DNA of 64,000 bases from the NCBI RefSeq assembly GCF_022414535.1, contig NZ_JADWYM010000020.1, positions 1 to 64,000 on the forward strand, given 5' to 3'. Positions 24,752 to 33,296 of this stretch are shown here, piece after piece. Each line of letters starts with the position of its first letter. Position 1 is the first letter of the stretch. Under the pieces are notes generated by a model. The model had not been told where the DNA came from, searched no databases, and worked only from the letters and a program-made list of their open reading frames with translations. The position numbers and the translations under genes were made by a program. Source of the DNA: Streptomyces sp. MUM 2J (lineage in GTDB: Bacteria > Actinomycetota > Actinomycetes > Streptomycetales > Streptomycetaceae).

Positions 24752-27118
24752 GTGTTCCATCGACCACGCCTGTCCGTCCCATCCCGGCGCAGATCCCTGC
24801 GCACCGCCCTGGCCGCCGCCGCGGTCACCGCCGCACTGCTCGGCACGGCCGGCGCGCCCGCCGCAGCACCGCACGACCGCACCGGAACCGCGCAACCCGG
24901 ACCGGGCGGCAGCGCCGGAGCCGCGCAGGCCGCGCCGGCGGGAGCCCCGGGCCGCTCACCGCACGACGAGGTGGCCCGCCTCGACACGGCGCCGACCGCC
25001 GTCAGCCTGGTCGCCCAGGCCCCCGGCGGGAGACGCCCCGGTGGGCGCGTCCCGGGGCAGACGCCGCACCCCGCCGCTCTGAACGCCTCCGCGGCCTGCA
25101 CGCTCGACGGCGTCACCGGCCTGGACCCCGAGCGCTTCGCCGACTTCCTGGCCGATCCCGCCGTCACCGCCGACGGATGCCTGGGCGGCATCCTGTGGAC
25201 CTGGGACGCCCGCCTCGCGCCCGTCATGGACGACGCCCACGTCCAGGCCGTCGCCCACCGGATCACCGGGCTGGCCGACCGGCACGACGGCCGCGACTCC
25301 AGCCACCTGCTGGAGATGTTCACCTACCTGCACGCGGTCGTGTACCACGACTTCTCCCGCGACGAGATCGACGTCACCGACGCCCCGACCCTGGAGGCCG
25401 TGCGGCGGGCCGTGTACTACTTCGGCACCGCGGCGCACACCTTCGACGCCACCCGCAGCAACGCCCAGACCCTCCGCGAGGCCCTCTACACCGGCAGCGC
25501 GCCCGGCCTGCGCCAGTCCCAGCTCGGCCTGATCCGCAAGGTGCTGGCCACCCTGAACCGCTACCACACCGACACCTACGCCGACCCCTCCTGGGGCGGC
25601 GCCGCGCTCGCCGCGCTCAGCGTCAACTACCTCGGCCTGTACGCGGGCAACCACGACACCGCCTTCCGGGCCCTCGTCGCCCGTGACGGCGCCTACCGGG
25701 ACGCCTTCCGCCGCTTCGCCGGCCACACCCACCTCAAGGGCACGCCGAACGCGTGGGCCGTCCGGGACGCCCTGTCGGAGTACGCCCGCTTCGGCGAGAT
25801 CGGCTCCCTGCGCAGCGGCATCGTCTCCGACCTCGGCACCCTCCTGCCCGCCGTCACCCGCGACTGGGGCCGGGGCAGCGCCCCCTGGGCCAAGGTCGTG
25901 TCCTGGCTCATCCACTACGAGGCCTGCGCGCCGTACGCGGTGTGCAAGGACGACATCGAACGGCGGCTGTTCCCGCACACCTTCACCTACGACAACGGTG
26001 CCCTGAAGGTCCGCACCGCCCTCGACCGGGCCACCGTCGACCAGCTCTACTACGCGAGCAAGCAGGTCAAGGCACAGTTCCACCGCGTGCTCGGCACCCG
26101 GGAGCCGCTCGCGGGCGACACCAACCGCGTGCTGACGGTCGTGCTGTACGCCTCCCGCGCCGACTACGAGAACTACCACCCCCTGCTCACCGGCATGGGC
26201 ACCAGCAACGGCGGCATCTACATCGAGCGCGGCGCGACCTTCTACACCTATCAGCGGCGCGTGCCCCAGGACTCCCGGCTGACGCTGGAGGAACTGTTCC
26301 GGCACGAGTACGTGCACTACCTCAACGGCCGCTGGGCGGTGCCCGGCTACTTCGGAGAGGGCCCCTGGTACCAGGACGACCGCACCACCGCCATGGACGA
26401 GGGCACCGCCGAGTTCTTCGACGGCTCCACCCGCGACGACGGGGTCGCCGTCCGCAGGTCCCTGGTGCAGGGCGTGATCCGGGACACCGCCGGCGGCGGC
26501 CCCCGCATGAGCGTCGACCGGCTGCTGCACGCCACCTACGACGGCGACGGCTTCCGCTTCTACGACTACGCGGGCACGTTCTTCGAGTACCTGTGGAGCG
26601 AACACCCCTCCCTGCTGCGGGAGATGTACCGGTACCTGCGGGCCGACGACCCGGCCTCGTTCGACGCCTGGCGCGACCGCGTGGGCGGCGACGCCGCGCT
26701 CCAGCAGGGCTACGACGCCTTCCTGGACCGGCAGATCGCCCGCGTCGACGACCTGTACGTGCCCGACACCGCCCACGTTCCCGAGGCCCGGTTGCGGGAG
26801 ACCACCGCGGACGCCGTGCGCGCCACCTTCGCCGGGGCGACCTACACCGACCCGGCCTGCACGGCGAACGGGGACGCGGCCATGCCCCGCTTCGTCTGCA
26901 CCGGCCGGATCACGGCCCGGCTCGGTGACGCGGGCAGTGCCGACCGGGTCTTCCGGGACATGTCGGAGACCGTCGACGGCTTCCTGCTCGACCGGGCCGC
27001 TCCCGCCTCGCCCAACCTGGCCGACATGAACTGCTCCTTCGGGGAGGTCGAGATCTGGACCGACGGCAGGGGCGGGACGTCGGACTACCGCTGCGAGGGG
27101 CCGTTGCGCCGGTCGTAG
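24752..27118 (+). CDS. Secreted M9 family collagenase
   Basis: 788 residues. The signal peptide has RSLRTALAAAAVTAALLG and ends near APAAA. The collagenase activator-type helical domain spans about 110-400. The catalytic domain has the zinc motif H518-E519-Y-V-H522 (HEYVHYLNGRW) and a third ligand Glu550 in MDEGTAEFF. The 32-residue gap between the first His and this Glu equals that in clostridial ColG. The C-terminal region has paired Cys (DPACTANG, FVCTG, MNCSF, YRCEG) and no recognisable PKD or collagen-binding module, so it is a short form. GTG 24752 with AGGAG 6 nt upstream is preferred to 24668. It flanks genes for prolyl-peptide and hydroxyproline use. Confidence 0.9.
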   Translation: MFHRPRLSVPSRRRSLRTALAAAAVTAALLGTAGAPAAAPHDRTGTAQPGPGGSAGAAQAAPAGAPGRSPHDEVARLDTAPTAVSLVAQAPGGRRPGGRVPGQTPHPAALNASAACTLDGVTGLDPERFADFLADPAVTADGCLGGILWTWDARLAPVMDDAHVQAVAHRITGLADRHDGRDSSHLLEMFTYLHAVVYHDFSRDEIDVTDAPTLEAVRRAVYYFGTAAHTFDATRSNAQTLREALYTGSAPGLRQSQLGLIRKVLATLNRYHTDTYADPSWGGAALAALSVNYLGLYAGNHDTAFRALVARDGAYRDAFRRFAGHTHLKGTPNAWAVRDALSEYARFGEIGSLRSGIVSDLGTLLPAVTRDWGRGSAPWAKVVSWLIHYEACAPYAVCKDDIERRLFPHTFTYDNGALKVRTALDRATVDQLYYASKQVKAQFHRVLGTREPLAGDTNRVLTVVLYASRADYENYHPLLTGMGTSNGGIYIERGATFYTYQRRVPQDSRLTLEELFRHEYVHYLNGRWAVPGYFGEGPWYQDDRTTAMDEGTAEFFDGSTRDDGVAVRRSLVQGVIRDTAGGGPRMSVDRLLHATYDGDGFRFYDYAGTFFEYLWSEHPSLLREMYRYLRADDPASFDAWRDRVGGDAALQQGYDAFLDRQIARVDDLYVPDTAHVPEARLRETTADAVRATFAGATYTDPACTANGDAAMPRFVCTGRITARLGDAGSADRVFRDMSETVDGFLLDRAAPASPNLADMNCSFGEVEIWTDGRGGTSDYRCEGPLRRS

Positions 27119-27144
27119 CGGTCGGCGAGGAGCCGCGGGAGGTC

Positions 27145-27180
27145 TTGTGGAGGGTCAGTACCATGTGAAATATTACTGAC
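27145..27180 (+). promoter_or_regulatory. Promoter/operator of the hydroxyproline operon
   Basis: TTGTGG (27145-27150) and AATATT (27169-27174), 18 bp apart, give a weak promoter whose transcript would begin at or near the GTG at 27181, so the first gene may be leaderless. Two operator-like elements overlap: a 7-bp inverted repeat GTCAGTA/TACTGAC with 13 bp between (27154-27180), and on the minus strand GTCAGTAATATTTCACAT (27180-27163), the second copy of the shared motif. Confidence 0.55.
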
Positions 27181-28380
27181 GTGCCCACGAAACAGCCCGC
27201 ACCCCTGGACGCCGTGATCATCGGCGCCGGAGTGGTCGGAGCGGCGTGCGCGTACTACGCCACCCGCGCCGGCCTCTCCGTCGCGGTCGTCGACCGCGGC
27301 CCCGTCGCCGGCGGCACCACCGGAGCCGGCGAGGGGAACCTCCTCGTCTCCGACAAGGAGGCGGGACCCGAACTCGGCCTCGCCCTGCTCTCCCTCCGGC
27401 TCTGGCGTGAACTCGCCACCCGCCTCCCGCCCGAGGACGCGATCGAACACGAACCCAAGGGCGGTCTCGTCGTCGCGCCCGACGAGACCGCCCTCACCGC
27501 GCTCCGCGCCTTCGCCGCCGGCCAGCGCGCGGCCGGCGTCGAGACGCACGAGCTGGCCGCCGGCGAACTGACCGCACTCGAACCACAGTTGGCCCCCGGA
27601 CCGGCCGGAGGCTTCCACTATCCCCAGGACGCCCAGGTGCAGCCCGCCCGTGCCGCCGCGGCCCTGCTGCGCGCCGCCCGCCGCGCCGGCGCCCTCGTCC
27701 GGCTCGGCGAACAGGTCACCGCCGTCCTCACCGACGCGCACGGCGCCGCACGCGGTGTGCGCACCCCGCGCGGCGACCTCCACGCCGGTGCCGTCGTCAA
27801 CGCCGCGGGTACCTGGGGCGGTCGCATCGCCGCCCTCGCCGGCACCCACCTGCCGGTCCTGCCGCGCCGCGGCTTCGTCCTCGTCACCGAACCCCTTCCG
27901 CCCGGCCTGATCCGCCACAAGGTCTACGCCGCCGACTACATCGCGGACGTCGCCAGCGGCTCGGCCGGCCTGCAGTCCTCCGCCGTCGTCGAGGGAACCC
28001 CCGCGGGCCCCGTCCTCATCGGTGCCACCCGCGAACGCGTCGGCTTCGACCGCACCCTCTCGCCCGAGGCCCTGCGCCGCCTCGCCCGCCAGGCCACGGC
28101 CCTCTTCCCCGTCCTGGCCGACACCCACGCGATCCGCGCCTACTGCGGCTTCCGCCCCTACCTGCCCGATCACCTGCCCGCCATCGGCCCCGACCCCCGC
28201 GTCCCCGGCCTCCACCACGCCTGCGGCCACGAGGGCGCCGGCATCGGCCTCGCCCCGGCCACGGGCCTGCTCGTCACCGCCGCGCTGACCGGCGCCCGGC
28301 CCCCGGTGCCCGCCGAACCGTTCAGCCCCGGCCGCTTCCCGCCACCGGACGACGCCCCGACCCCAGGAGCCCCCTCATGA
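27181..28380 (+). CDS. FAD-dependent D-hydroxyproline dehydrogenase, DAO-type (beta) subunit
   Basis: 399-residue D-amino-acid-oxidase-fold flavoprotein. The dinucleotide motif is IIGAGVVGAACAYYATRAGLSVAVVD, with GGTTGAGEGN after it. The C-terminal FAD-closing motif is RAYCGFRPYLPDHLPAIGP and CGHEGAGIGLAPATG. It resembles the beta subunit of opine/D-hydroxyproline dehydrogenases. Together with the next two genes it makes the three-part enzyme that oxidises cis-4-hydroxy-D-proline to pyrroline-4-hydroxy-2-carboxylate. GTG 27181 begins at or next to the mRNA start. It overlaps the 2Fe-2S gene by ATGA. A glycine or sarcosine oxidase role is the alternative, made unlikely by the epimerase and deaminase genes in the operon. 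Confidence 0.85.
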   Translation: MPTKQPAPLDAVIIGAGVVGAACAYYATRAGLSVAVVDRGPVAGGTTGAGEGNLLVSDKEAGPELGLALLSLRLWRELATRLPPEDAIEHEPKGGLVVAPDETALTALRAFAAGQRAAGVETHELAAGELTALEPQLAPGPAGGFHYPQDAQVQPARAAAALLRAARRAGALVRLGEQVTAVLTDAHGAARGVRTPRGDLHAGAVVNAAGTWGGRIAALAGTHLPVLPRRGFVLVTEPLPPGLIRHKVYAADYIADVASGSAGLQSSAVVEGTPAGPVLIGATRERVGFDRTLSPEALRRLARQATALFPVLADTHAIRAYCGFRPYLPDHLPAIGPDPRVPGLHHACGHEGAGIGLAPATGLLVTAALTGARPPVPAEPFSPGRFPPPDDAPTPGAPS

Positions 28381-28712
28381 GCCGCGCGCCGCGCACCCCG
28401 CTCCGCCTGGTGCGGGCCCAGCCCGAACCGCCGTACACCTTCACCTTCGACGGCCGCACCCTGACCGCCCTGCCTGGCCAGACGCTGGCCGCCGCCCTGT
28501 GGGCCGCCGGGATCACCTCCTGGCGCACCACCCGCGGCGGCGGGGCACCGCGCGGGGCGTTCTGCGCGATCGGCGTCTGCCACGACTGCCTGGCGACCGT
28601 CAACGGCCGCCCCAACCAGCGTGCGTGCCTGGTCGCCGTACGGCCCGGGGACACGGTCACCACCCAGCAGGGCACGGGACACCACCCGGCCGGGGAGGGC
28701 GGCCGCTCATGA
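28377..28712 (+). CDS. (2Fe-2S) small subunit of D-hydroxyproline dehydrogenase
   Basis: 111 residues. A ferredoxin-like domain with FTFDGRTLTALPGQTLAAALWAAGI, the standard N-terminus of the small subunits of heteromeric opine/sarcosine/D-hydroxyproline dehydrogenases. Cysteines are in FCAIGVCHDC and, 14 residues on, RAC, which fits a plant-type 2Fe-2S site. It passes electrons between the two flavoprotein subunits. Overlaps both neighbours by ATGA, which implies fixed stoichiometry. Confidence 0.87.
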   Translation: MSRAPRTPLRLVRAQPEPPYTFTFDGRTLTALPGQTLAAALWAAGITSWRTTRGGGAPRGAFCAIGVCHDCLATVNGRPNQRACLVAVRPGDTVTTQQGTGHHPAGEGGRS

Positions 28713-30145
28713 CGCCCCCCGCCGACCTCGCGGTCGTCGGCGCCGGCCCCGCCGGGCTCGCCGCCGCCGTCACCGCCGCCGGCCTCGGCCTGACCGTCAC
28801 CCTCCTCGACGCCGGGGAGCGGCCGGGCGGCCAGTTCCACCGCCACCCCGCACCCGGCCTGGGCGCCGCCCGGCCCGCCGCCCTGCACCACGGCTGGCGG
28901 CACTTCACCGACCGGCTCGGCCGCCTGCAGGCCCAGCGGGACGCCGGGCGCGTCACCCACCTGCCCGGCCACCACGTGTGGACCGTCGGACGGGCGGACG
29001 GGCACTGGCATCTGCACGCCGTCGCCGGCCCCGACGAGGCGCCCGCCACCGTGCACGCCCGGACCGTGCTGCTCGCCACCGGCGCCTTCGAGCGCCAACT
29101 CCCCTTCCCCGGCTGGACCCTGCCCGGCGTCGTCGGGGCGGGCGGCGCGCAGGCCATGCTCAAGTCCGGGCTCGTGCTGCCCGGCCGGCGGGTCGTCGTC
29201 GCGGGCAGCGGACCGCTGCTGCTCGCCGTCGCCGGCTCGCTCGCCGCCGCCGGGGCCCGCGTCCCGGTCGTCGCCGAGGCCGCCGCCTACACCGCCTACG
29301 CCCGCGCCCTGCCCACCCTGCTGCGCAATCCCGCCAAGCTCGCCGAAGGCGCCCGGCACCAGGCCGCCCTGCTGCACCGCACCACCCGGCTGCTCACCCG
29401 GCACGCCGTCACCGCCGCCCACGGCACCACCCGCGTCGAGGCCGTCACCGTCACCCGCCTCGACCGCGACTGGCGGCCCGTGCCCGGCACCGGCCGCCGC
29501 ATCCCCTGCGACGCGCTCGCCGTCGGCCACGGCCTCGTCCCCCAACTGGACCTCGCCACCGGCCTCGGCTGCACCACCCGCCGCACTCCCGACGACACCC
29601 GCGCCCTCACCGTCGACGCCGGCCAGGCCACCTCCGTGCCCGGCGTCTGGGCCGCCGGGGAGTCCTGCGGTGTCGGCGGCGCCGACCTCGCGGTGACCGA
29701 GGGCGAGATCGCCGCCGGGGCCGTCGCCCACGCCCTGCGGGGCACACCGCGCGACCCGCGCCGCACCGCCGACCTCGCCCGCCGCCGGGACCGGCTGCGC
29801 GCGTTCGCCGACGCGATGGCCACCGTCCACCGGCCCGGCCCCGGCTGGGCCGGCTGGCTCGACGACCCCACCGAGGTGTGCCGCTGTGAGGAGGTCACCG
29901 CCCGGCAGATCCGCACCGCGGTCACCGAGTACGGCGCCCACGACACCCGCACCGTCAAGCTGCTCACCCGCGCCGGTATGGGCTGGTGCCAGGGACGCGT
30001 GTGCGGCCCCGCCGTCGCCCGCCTCGCCGGGGGCCCTCCGGCCGCCGACCGCCGACCGCTGTCCTGCCCCGTTCCCCTGCGCCACCTGGCCGCCCTGCCC
30101 GTCGACCACGATCCCACCGCACCGACCGAGGAGCCCTCAGCATGA
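28709..30145 (+). CDS. FAD/NAD(P)-binding (alpha) subunit of D-hydroxyproline dehydrogenase with C-terminal BFD-like Fe-S domain
   Basis: 478 residues. The first dinucleotide motif is VVGAGPAGLAAAVTAAGLGLTVTLLD; a second Rossmann motif is VVVAGSGPLLLAVAGSLAAAGARV. The quinone-reductase-like core carries GAFERQLPFPGWTLPGV, shared by this subunit family. The C-terminus binds an Fe-S cluster with CRCEEV and, about 34 residues on, CQGRVC. Start ATG 28709 overlaps the stop of the 2Fe-2S gene; the stop overlaps the deaminase gene (ATGA). The electron acceptor is probably the respiratory chain or NAD(P), not decidable from sequence. Confidence 0.85.
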   Translation: MTPPADLAVVGAGPAGLAAAVTAAGLGLTVTLLDAGERPGGQFHRHPAPGLGAARPAALHHGWRHFTDRLGRLQAQRDAGRVTHLPGHHVWTVGRADGHWHLHAVAGPDEAPATVHARTVLLATGAFERQLPFPGWTLPGVVGAGGAQAMLKSGLVLPGRRVVVAGSGPLLLAVAGSLAAAGARVPVVAEAAAYTAYARALPTLLRNPAKLAEGARHQAALLHRTTRLLTRHAVTAAHGTTRVEAVTVTRLDRDWRPVPGTGRRIPCDALAVGHGLVPQLDLATGLGCTTRRTPDDTRALTVDAGQATSVPGVWAAGESCGVGGADLAVTEGEIAAGAVAHALRGTPRDPRRTADLARRRDRLRAFADAMATVHRPGPGWAGWLDDPTEVCRCEEVTARQIRTAVTEYGAHDTRTVKLLTRAGMGWCQGRVCGPAVARLAGGPPAADRRPLSCPVPLRHLAALPVDHDPTAPTEEPSA

Positions 30146-31047
30146 CCTCCGCAGACACCCGCCGGCACCCCTGGCACGGCGTCATGGTCGCCACCACGCT
30201 GCCGCTGCGCGACGACCTCACCATCGACTACGACGCCTACGCCGGGCATGTCGCCCGCCTGATCGCCGCCGGCTGCGACGGCGTCGTGCCCAACGGTTCC
30301 CTGGGCGAGTACCAGACCCTCACCGACGACGAGCGCGCCCGTGTCGTCCGCGTCGCCGTCGAGGCGGCAGGCGACGGCGCCCGGGTGATGCCCGGCGTCT
30401 CCGCCTACGGCAGCGCCGAGTCCCGGCGGTGGGCCGAGCAGGCCGCCGAGGCCGGCTGCGGCTCCGTGCTGCTGCTGCCGCCCAACGCCTACCGCGCCGA
30501 CGACGCCACCGTGCGCGCCCACTACGCCGCCGTCGCCGCGGCCGGTCTGCCCGTCGTCGCCTACAACAACCCCTACGACACCAAGGTCGACCTGATGCCC
30601 GGACTGCTCGCCCGGCTGCACGCCGACGGGCACATCGTGGCCGTCAAGGAGTTCAGCGGCGACGTGCGCCGCGCCTACCAGCTCGCCGAACTGGCCCCCG
30701 GCCTCGACCTGCTCATCGGCGCCGACGACGTGGCCCTCGAACTCGCCCTCGCCGGCGCCGTCGGCTGGATCGCCGGTTACCCCAACGCCCTGCCCGGAGC
30801 CTGCCTCGCCCTGTACCGGGCCGCCGTCGACCACGACCTCGACCTCGCGCTGCCGCTGTACCGGGCCCTGCACCCGCTGTTGCGCTGGGACTCCAGGACG
30901 GAGTTCGTGCAGGCCATCAAGATGTCCATGGAGATCGCCGGATTCCCGGCCGGCCCCACCCGGCCGCCGCGCTCCCCACTCGCCGAAGAGCAGGCCGCCG
31001 CCGTCCGATCCGCCACCGAGAAGGCCCTCGCCGAGGGTCTCGACTGA
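30142..31047 (+). CDS. DapA-family pyrroline-4-hydroxy-2-carboxylate deaminase
   Basis: 301-residue TIM-barrel Schiff-base lyase. Family features are the NGSLGEYQTLTDDER phosphate-like loop (GTTGE position), YNNPYDTKVDL with the catalytic Tyr, and Lys169 in VAVKEFSGD. In this operon the expected reaction is deamination and dehydration of pyrroline-4-hydroxy-2-carboxylate to 2-oxoglutarate semialdehyde. True DapA would instead need pyruvate and aspartate semialdehyde; the context makes that unlikely. ATG 30142 overlaps the previous stop. The aldehyde dehydrogenase that would finish the pathway is not in this window. Confidence 0.83.
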   Translation: MTSADTRRHPWHGVMVATTLPLRDDLTIDYDAYAGHVARLIAAGCDGVVPNGSLGEYQTLTDDERARVVRVAVEAAGDGARVMPGVSAYGSAESRRWAEQAAEAGCGSVLLLPPNAYRADDATVRAHYAAVAAAGLPVVAYNNPYDTKVDLMPGLLARLHADGHIVAVKEFSGDVRRAYQLAELAPGLDLLIGADDVALELALAGAVGWIAGYPNALPGACLALYRAAVDHDLDLALPLYRALHPLLRWDSRTEFVQAIKMSMEIAGFPAGPTRPPRSPLAEEQAAAVRSATEKALAEGLD

Positions 31048-31064
31048 CCGCCCGGGAACCGGCG

Positions 31065-32066
31065 ATGCGCACCCGACACGTCTACCACGCCGTCGACTCG
31101 CACACCGAGGGCATGCCCACCCGGGTGATCACCGGCGGCATCGGTGTGCTGCCCGGCGCCACCATGGCCGAGCGGCGCCGCCATCTCGTCGACCACCTCG
31201 ACCACGTGCGCACCCTCCTCATGTACGAGCCGCGCGGCCATTCCGCGATGAGCGGCGCCATCCTCCAGCCGCCCACCCGGCCCGACGCCGACTACGGCGT
31301 CCTGTACATCGAGGTGTCCGGTGCGCTGCCGATGTGCGGGCACGGCACCATCGGCGTCGCCACCGTCCTCGTCGAGACCGGCATGGTGCCGGTCGTCGAA
31401 CCCGTCACCACGGTCCGCCTGGACACGCCCGCCGGGCTGGTGACGGTCGACGTCCGGGTGGCGGACGGTGCGGCGCGGGAGGTCACCCTCACCAACGTGC
31501 CCGCCTTCAGCGTGGCCCTGGACCGCACGGTGGAGGTGCCCGGCCACGGCGAGGTCGCCTACGACCTCGCCTACGGCGGCAACTTCTACGCCTTCGTCGA
31601 CCTCGACGCGCTGGGCCTGCCCTTCGACCGTGCCCGGAAGGACGACCTGCTGGCCGCCGGACTCGCGATCATGGCGGCGATCGACGCCGCCGACCGGCCG
31701 GCGCACCCCGGCAACCCCCAGATCGCCGGACTCAAGCACGTGTACCTGACCGCGCCCGGCTCCGACGCCACGCACTCCCGGCACGCGATGGCGATCCACC
31801 CGGGCTGGTTCGACCGCTCGCCGTGCGGTACCGGCACCTCGGCGCGCATGGCCCAGCTGCACGCGCGCGGCGAACTCCCGCTCGGCGCCGACTTCGTGAA
31901 CGAGTCCTTCATCGGCACGCGGTTCGTCGGCCGACTCGTGGGGGAGACATCCGTCGCCGGGCTGCCGGCCGTCGTCCCGACGGTCACCGGGCGGGCCTGG
32001 ATCACGGGCACCGCCCAGTACTTCCTGGACCCGGACGATCCGTTCCCCGCCGGTTTCCTACTCTGA
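31065..32066 (+). CDS. 4-hydroxyproline 2-epimerase (proline racemase family)
   Basis: 333 residues. Both catalytic cysteines are present: Cys91 in MCGHGTIGVATVLVE and Cys254 in SPCGTGTSARMAQLHARGEL. Two cysteines mean a racemase/epimerase; trans-3-hydroxyproline dehydratases of the family have Thr in place of the second. The N-terminus VDSHTEGMPTRVITGG is also characteristic. It converts trans-4-hydroxy-L-proline to cis-4-hydroxy-D-proline, feeding the dehydrogenase encoded upstream. It starts 17 bp after the deaminase gene. The start at ATG 31065 is next to the conserved VDSHTEG; the frame is open upstream but overlaps the deaminase gene. Confidence 0.88.
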   Translation: MRTRHVYHAVDSHTEGMPTRVITGGIGVLPGATMAERRRHLVDHLDHVRTLLMYEPRGHSAMSGAILQPPTRPDADYGVLYIEVSGALPMCGHGTIGVATVLVETGMVPVVEPVTTVRLDTPAGLVTVDVRVADGAAREVTLTNVPAFSVALDRTVEVPGHGEVAYDLAYGGNFYAFVDLDALGLPFDRARKDDLLAAGLAIMAAIDAADRPAHPGNPQIAGLKHVYLTAPGSDATHSRHAMAIHPGWFDRSPCGTGTSARMAQLHARGELPLGADFVNESFIGTRFVGRLVGETSVAGLPAVVPTVTGRAWITGTAQYFLDPDDPFPAGFLL

Positions 32067-32117
32067 GGTGCCCGCGAAGTGAACCCACGCAACACCCCAG
32101 CCCCGGAGGCAGACACC

Positions 32118-32789
32118 ATGGGTGGCCACCTGAAACATGCCAACCTCATCACCGCGCAGCAACGCCTGCGCGACCAGGTGGCCCACGCCCTGCGCGCCGC
32201 GCTGATCTCCGGGGAACTCCAGCCGGGCCGGGTCTACTCGGCTCCGGCGCTCGCGGCCGACTTCGGCATCTCCGCGACGCCGGTGCGGGAGGCGATGCTC
32301 GACCTGGTCAGGGAGGGGCTGGTCGAGCCGGTCCGCAACAAGGGCTTCCGGGTGACCGAGGTCAGCGAACGGGACCTCGACCAGTACAGCGAGCTGCGGG
32401 CGCTGATCGAGGTGCCGACGGTGGGCGCGGTCACCCGCTCGGCGGCGCGGGAGCAGCTCCAGGCGCTGCGTCCGGTCGCGCAGGAGATCGTGGCCGCGGC
32501 GCGGGAGCACGACCTGATCGGCTACCTCGACGCCGACCGCCGCTTCCACCTGGCCCTGCTGGCCCTGCACGGCAACGACCGCCTGGTCGAGACGGTCGGG
32601 GACCTGCGCAAGCGGTCCCGTCTGTACGGACTGACCGCCCTGGACGAACGTGGCCTGCTCGTCGCCTCCGCCGGGGAGCACCTGGAACTGCTGGACGTGA
32701 TGCTGGCGGGCGACGCACCGGCGGCGGAGGCCCTGATGTCCCGCCACCTCGGCCACGTGCGCTCCATCTGGGCGTCCGAGGACTCCTGA
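32118..32789 (+). CDS. GntR family regulator (FadR subfamily, FCD domain), putative regulator of the hydroxyproline/collagen genes
   Basis: 223 residues. The winged HTH is ALISGELQPGRVYSAPALAADFGISATPVREAMLDLVREGLVEPVRNKGFRV. The FCD domain has ELRALIEVPTVG, the metal-site Asp/His of LDADRRFHLALLALHGN, and the later His-rich SAGEHLELLDVM and MSRHLGHV. FCD proteins often sense small organic acids through a metal. It begins 51 bp after the epimerase gene with CGGAGG, so it is probably the last gene of the operon. It is the best candidate to bind the motif shared by the collagenase and hydroxyproline promoters. Confidence 0.88.
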   Translation: MGGHLKHANLITAQQRLRDQVAHALRAALISGELQPGRVYSAPALAADFGISATPVREAMLDLVREGLVEPVRNKGFRVTEVSERDLDQYSELRALIEVPTVGAVTRSAAREQLQALRPVAQEIVAAAREHDLIGYLDADRRFHLALLALHGNDRLVETVGDLRKRSRLYGLTALDERGLLVASAGEHLELLDVMLAGDAPAAEALMSRHLGHVRSIWASEDS

Positions 32790-33296
32790 CCGCCCCGGAG
32801 TCCCGGAGTCCCGGAGCCCCGGCGCCGGGACGACGGCACCCGCGGCTGCCGGGGCGGGGATGCCGCGCCCGGGCCGTATGTTCCGCCGGATGCCCGGGGA
32901 CAGGGCACCGAAGCCGCACCCCGGACCGGTGCCGGTGGTGCCCGTGTGGCCCGGCAGGTGCCGGATCCGTCCGCACCGTGAGCGGCCACCCGCGCGGTTC
33001 CGCCTCCGCCTCCTTCGCCCGCCGGGCGGCCCCCGCGGTTGCGTTGGTCGCTCCCCGCATCCGGGCTCTGGCACTCCGCCCCGGTCCGCCGCGCGGCCGT
33101 GCGACCACCGCGGCGCGAAACCGCAGGCCGGAGGAGGGCAGGCCCCCGTGGCACCGGGTGACGCGCCCGGTCCTGCGGCCCGGCCGGATCCGGGCACCGT
33201 CCGCCCCGCCGTCCGCCTGCTGAACTCGGCAGTACCTGCCGGAGCCCCTCCGGATAGGCTCTGGCCAGGACGACCTCGACGAACGGGAGGCCGGGG
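32790..33296. other. 507-bp intergenic region before glnE
   Basis: No convincing gene. Near its left end, at about 32797-32822, there is a short simple repeat (CCCGGAGT, CCCGGAGT, CCCGGAGC). The right end should hold the glnE promoter; TAGGCT at 33255-33260 is a possible -10 but no -35 stands out. Confidence 0.35.
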
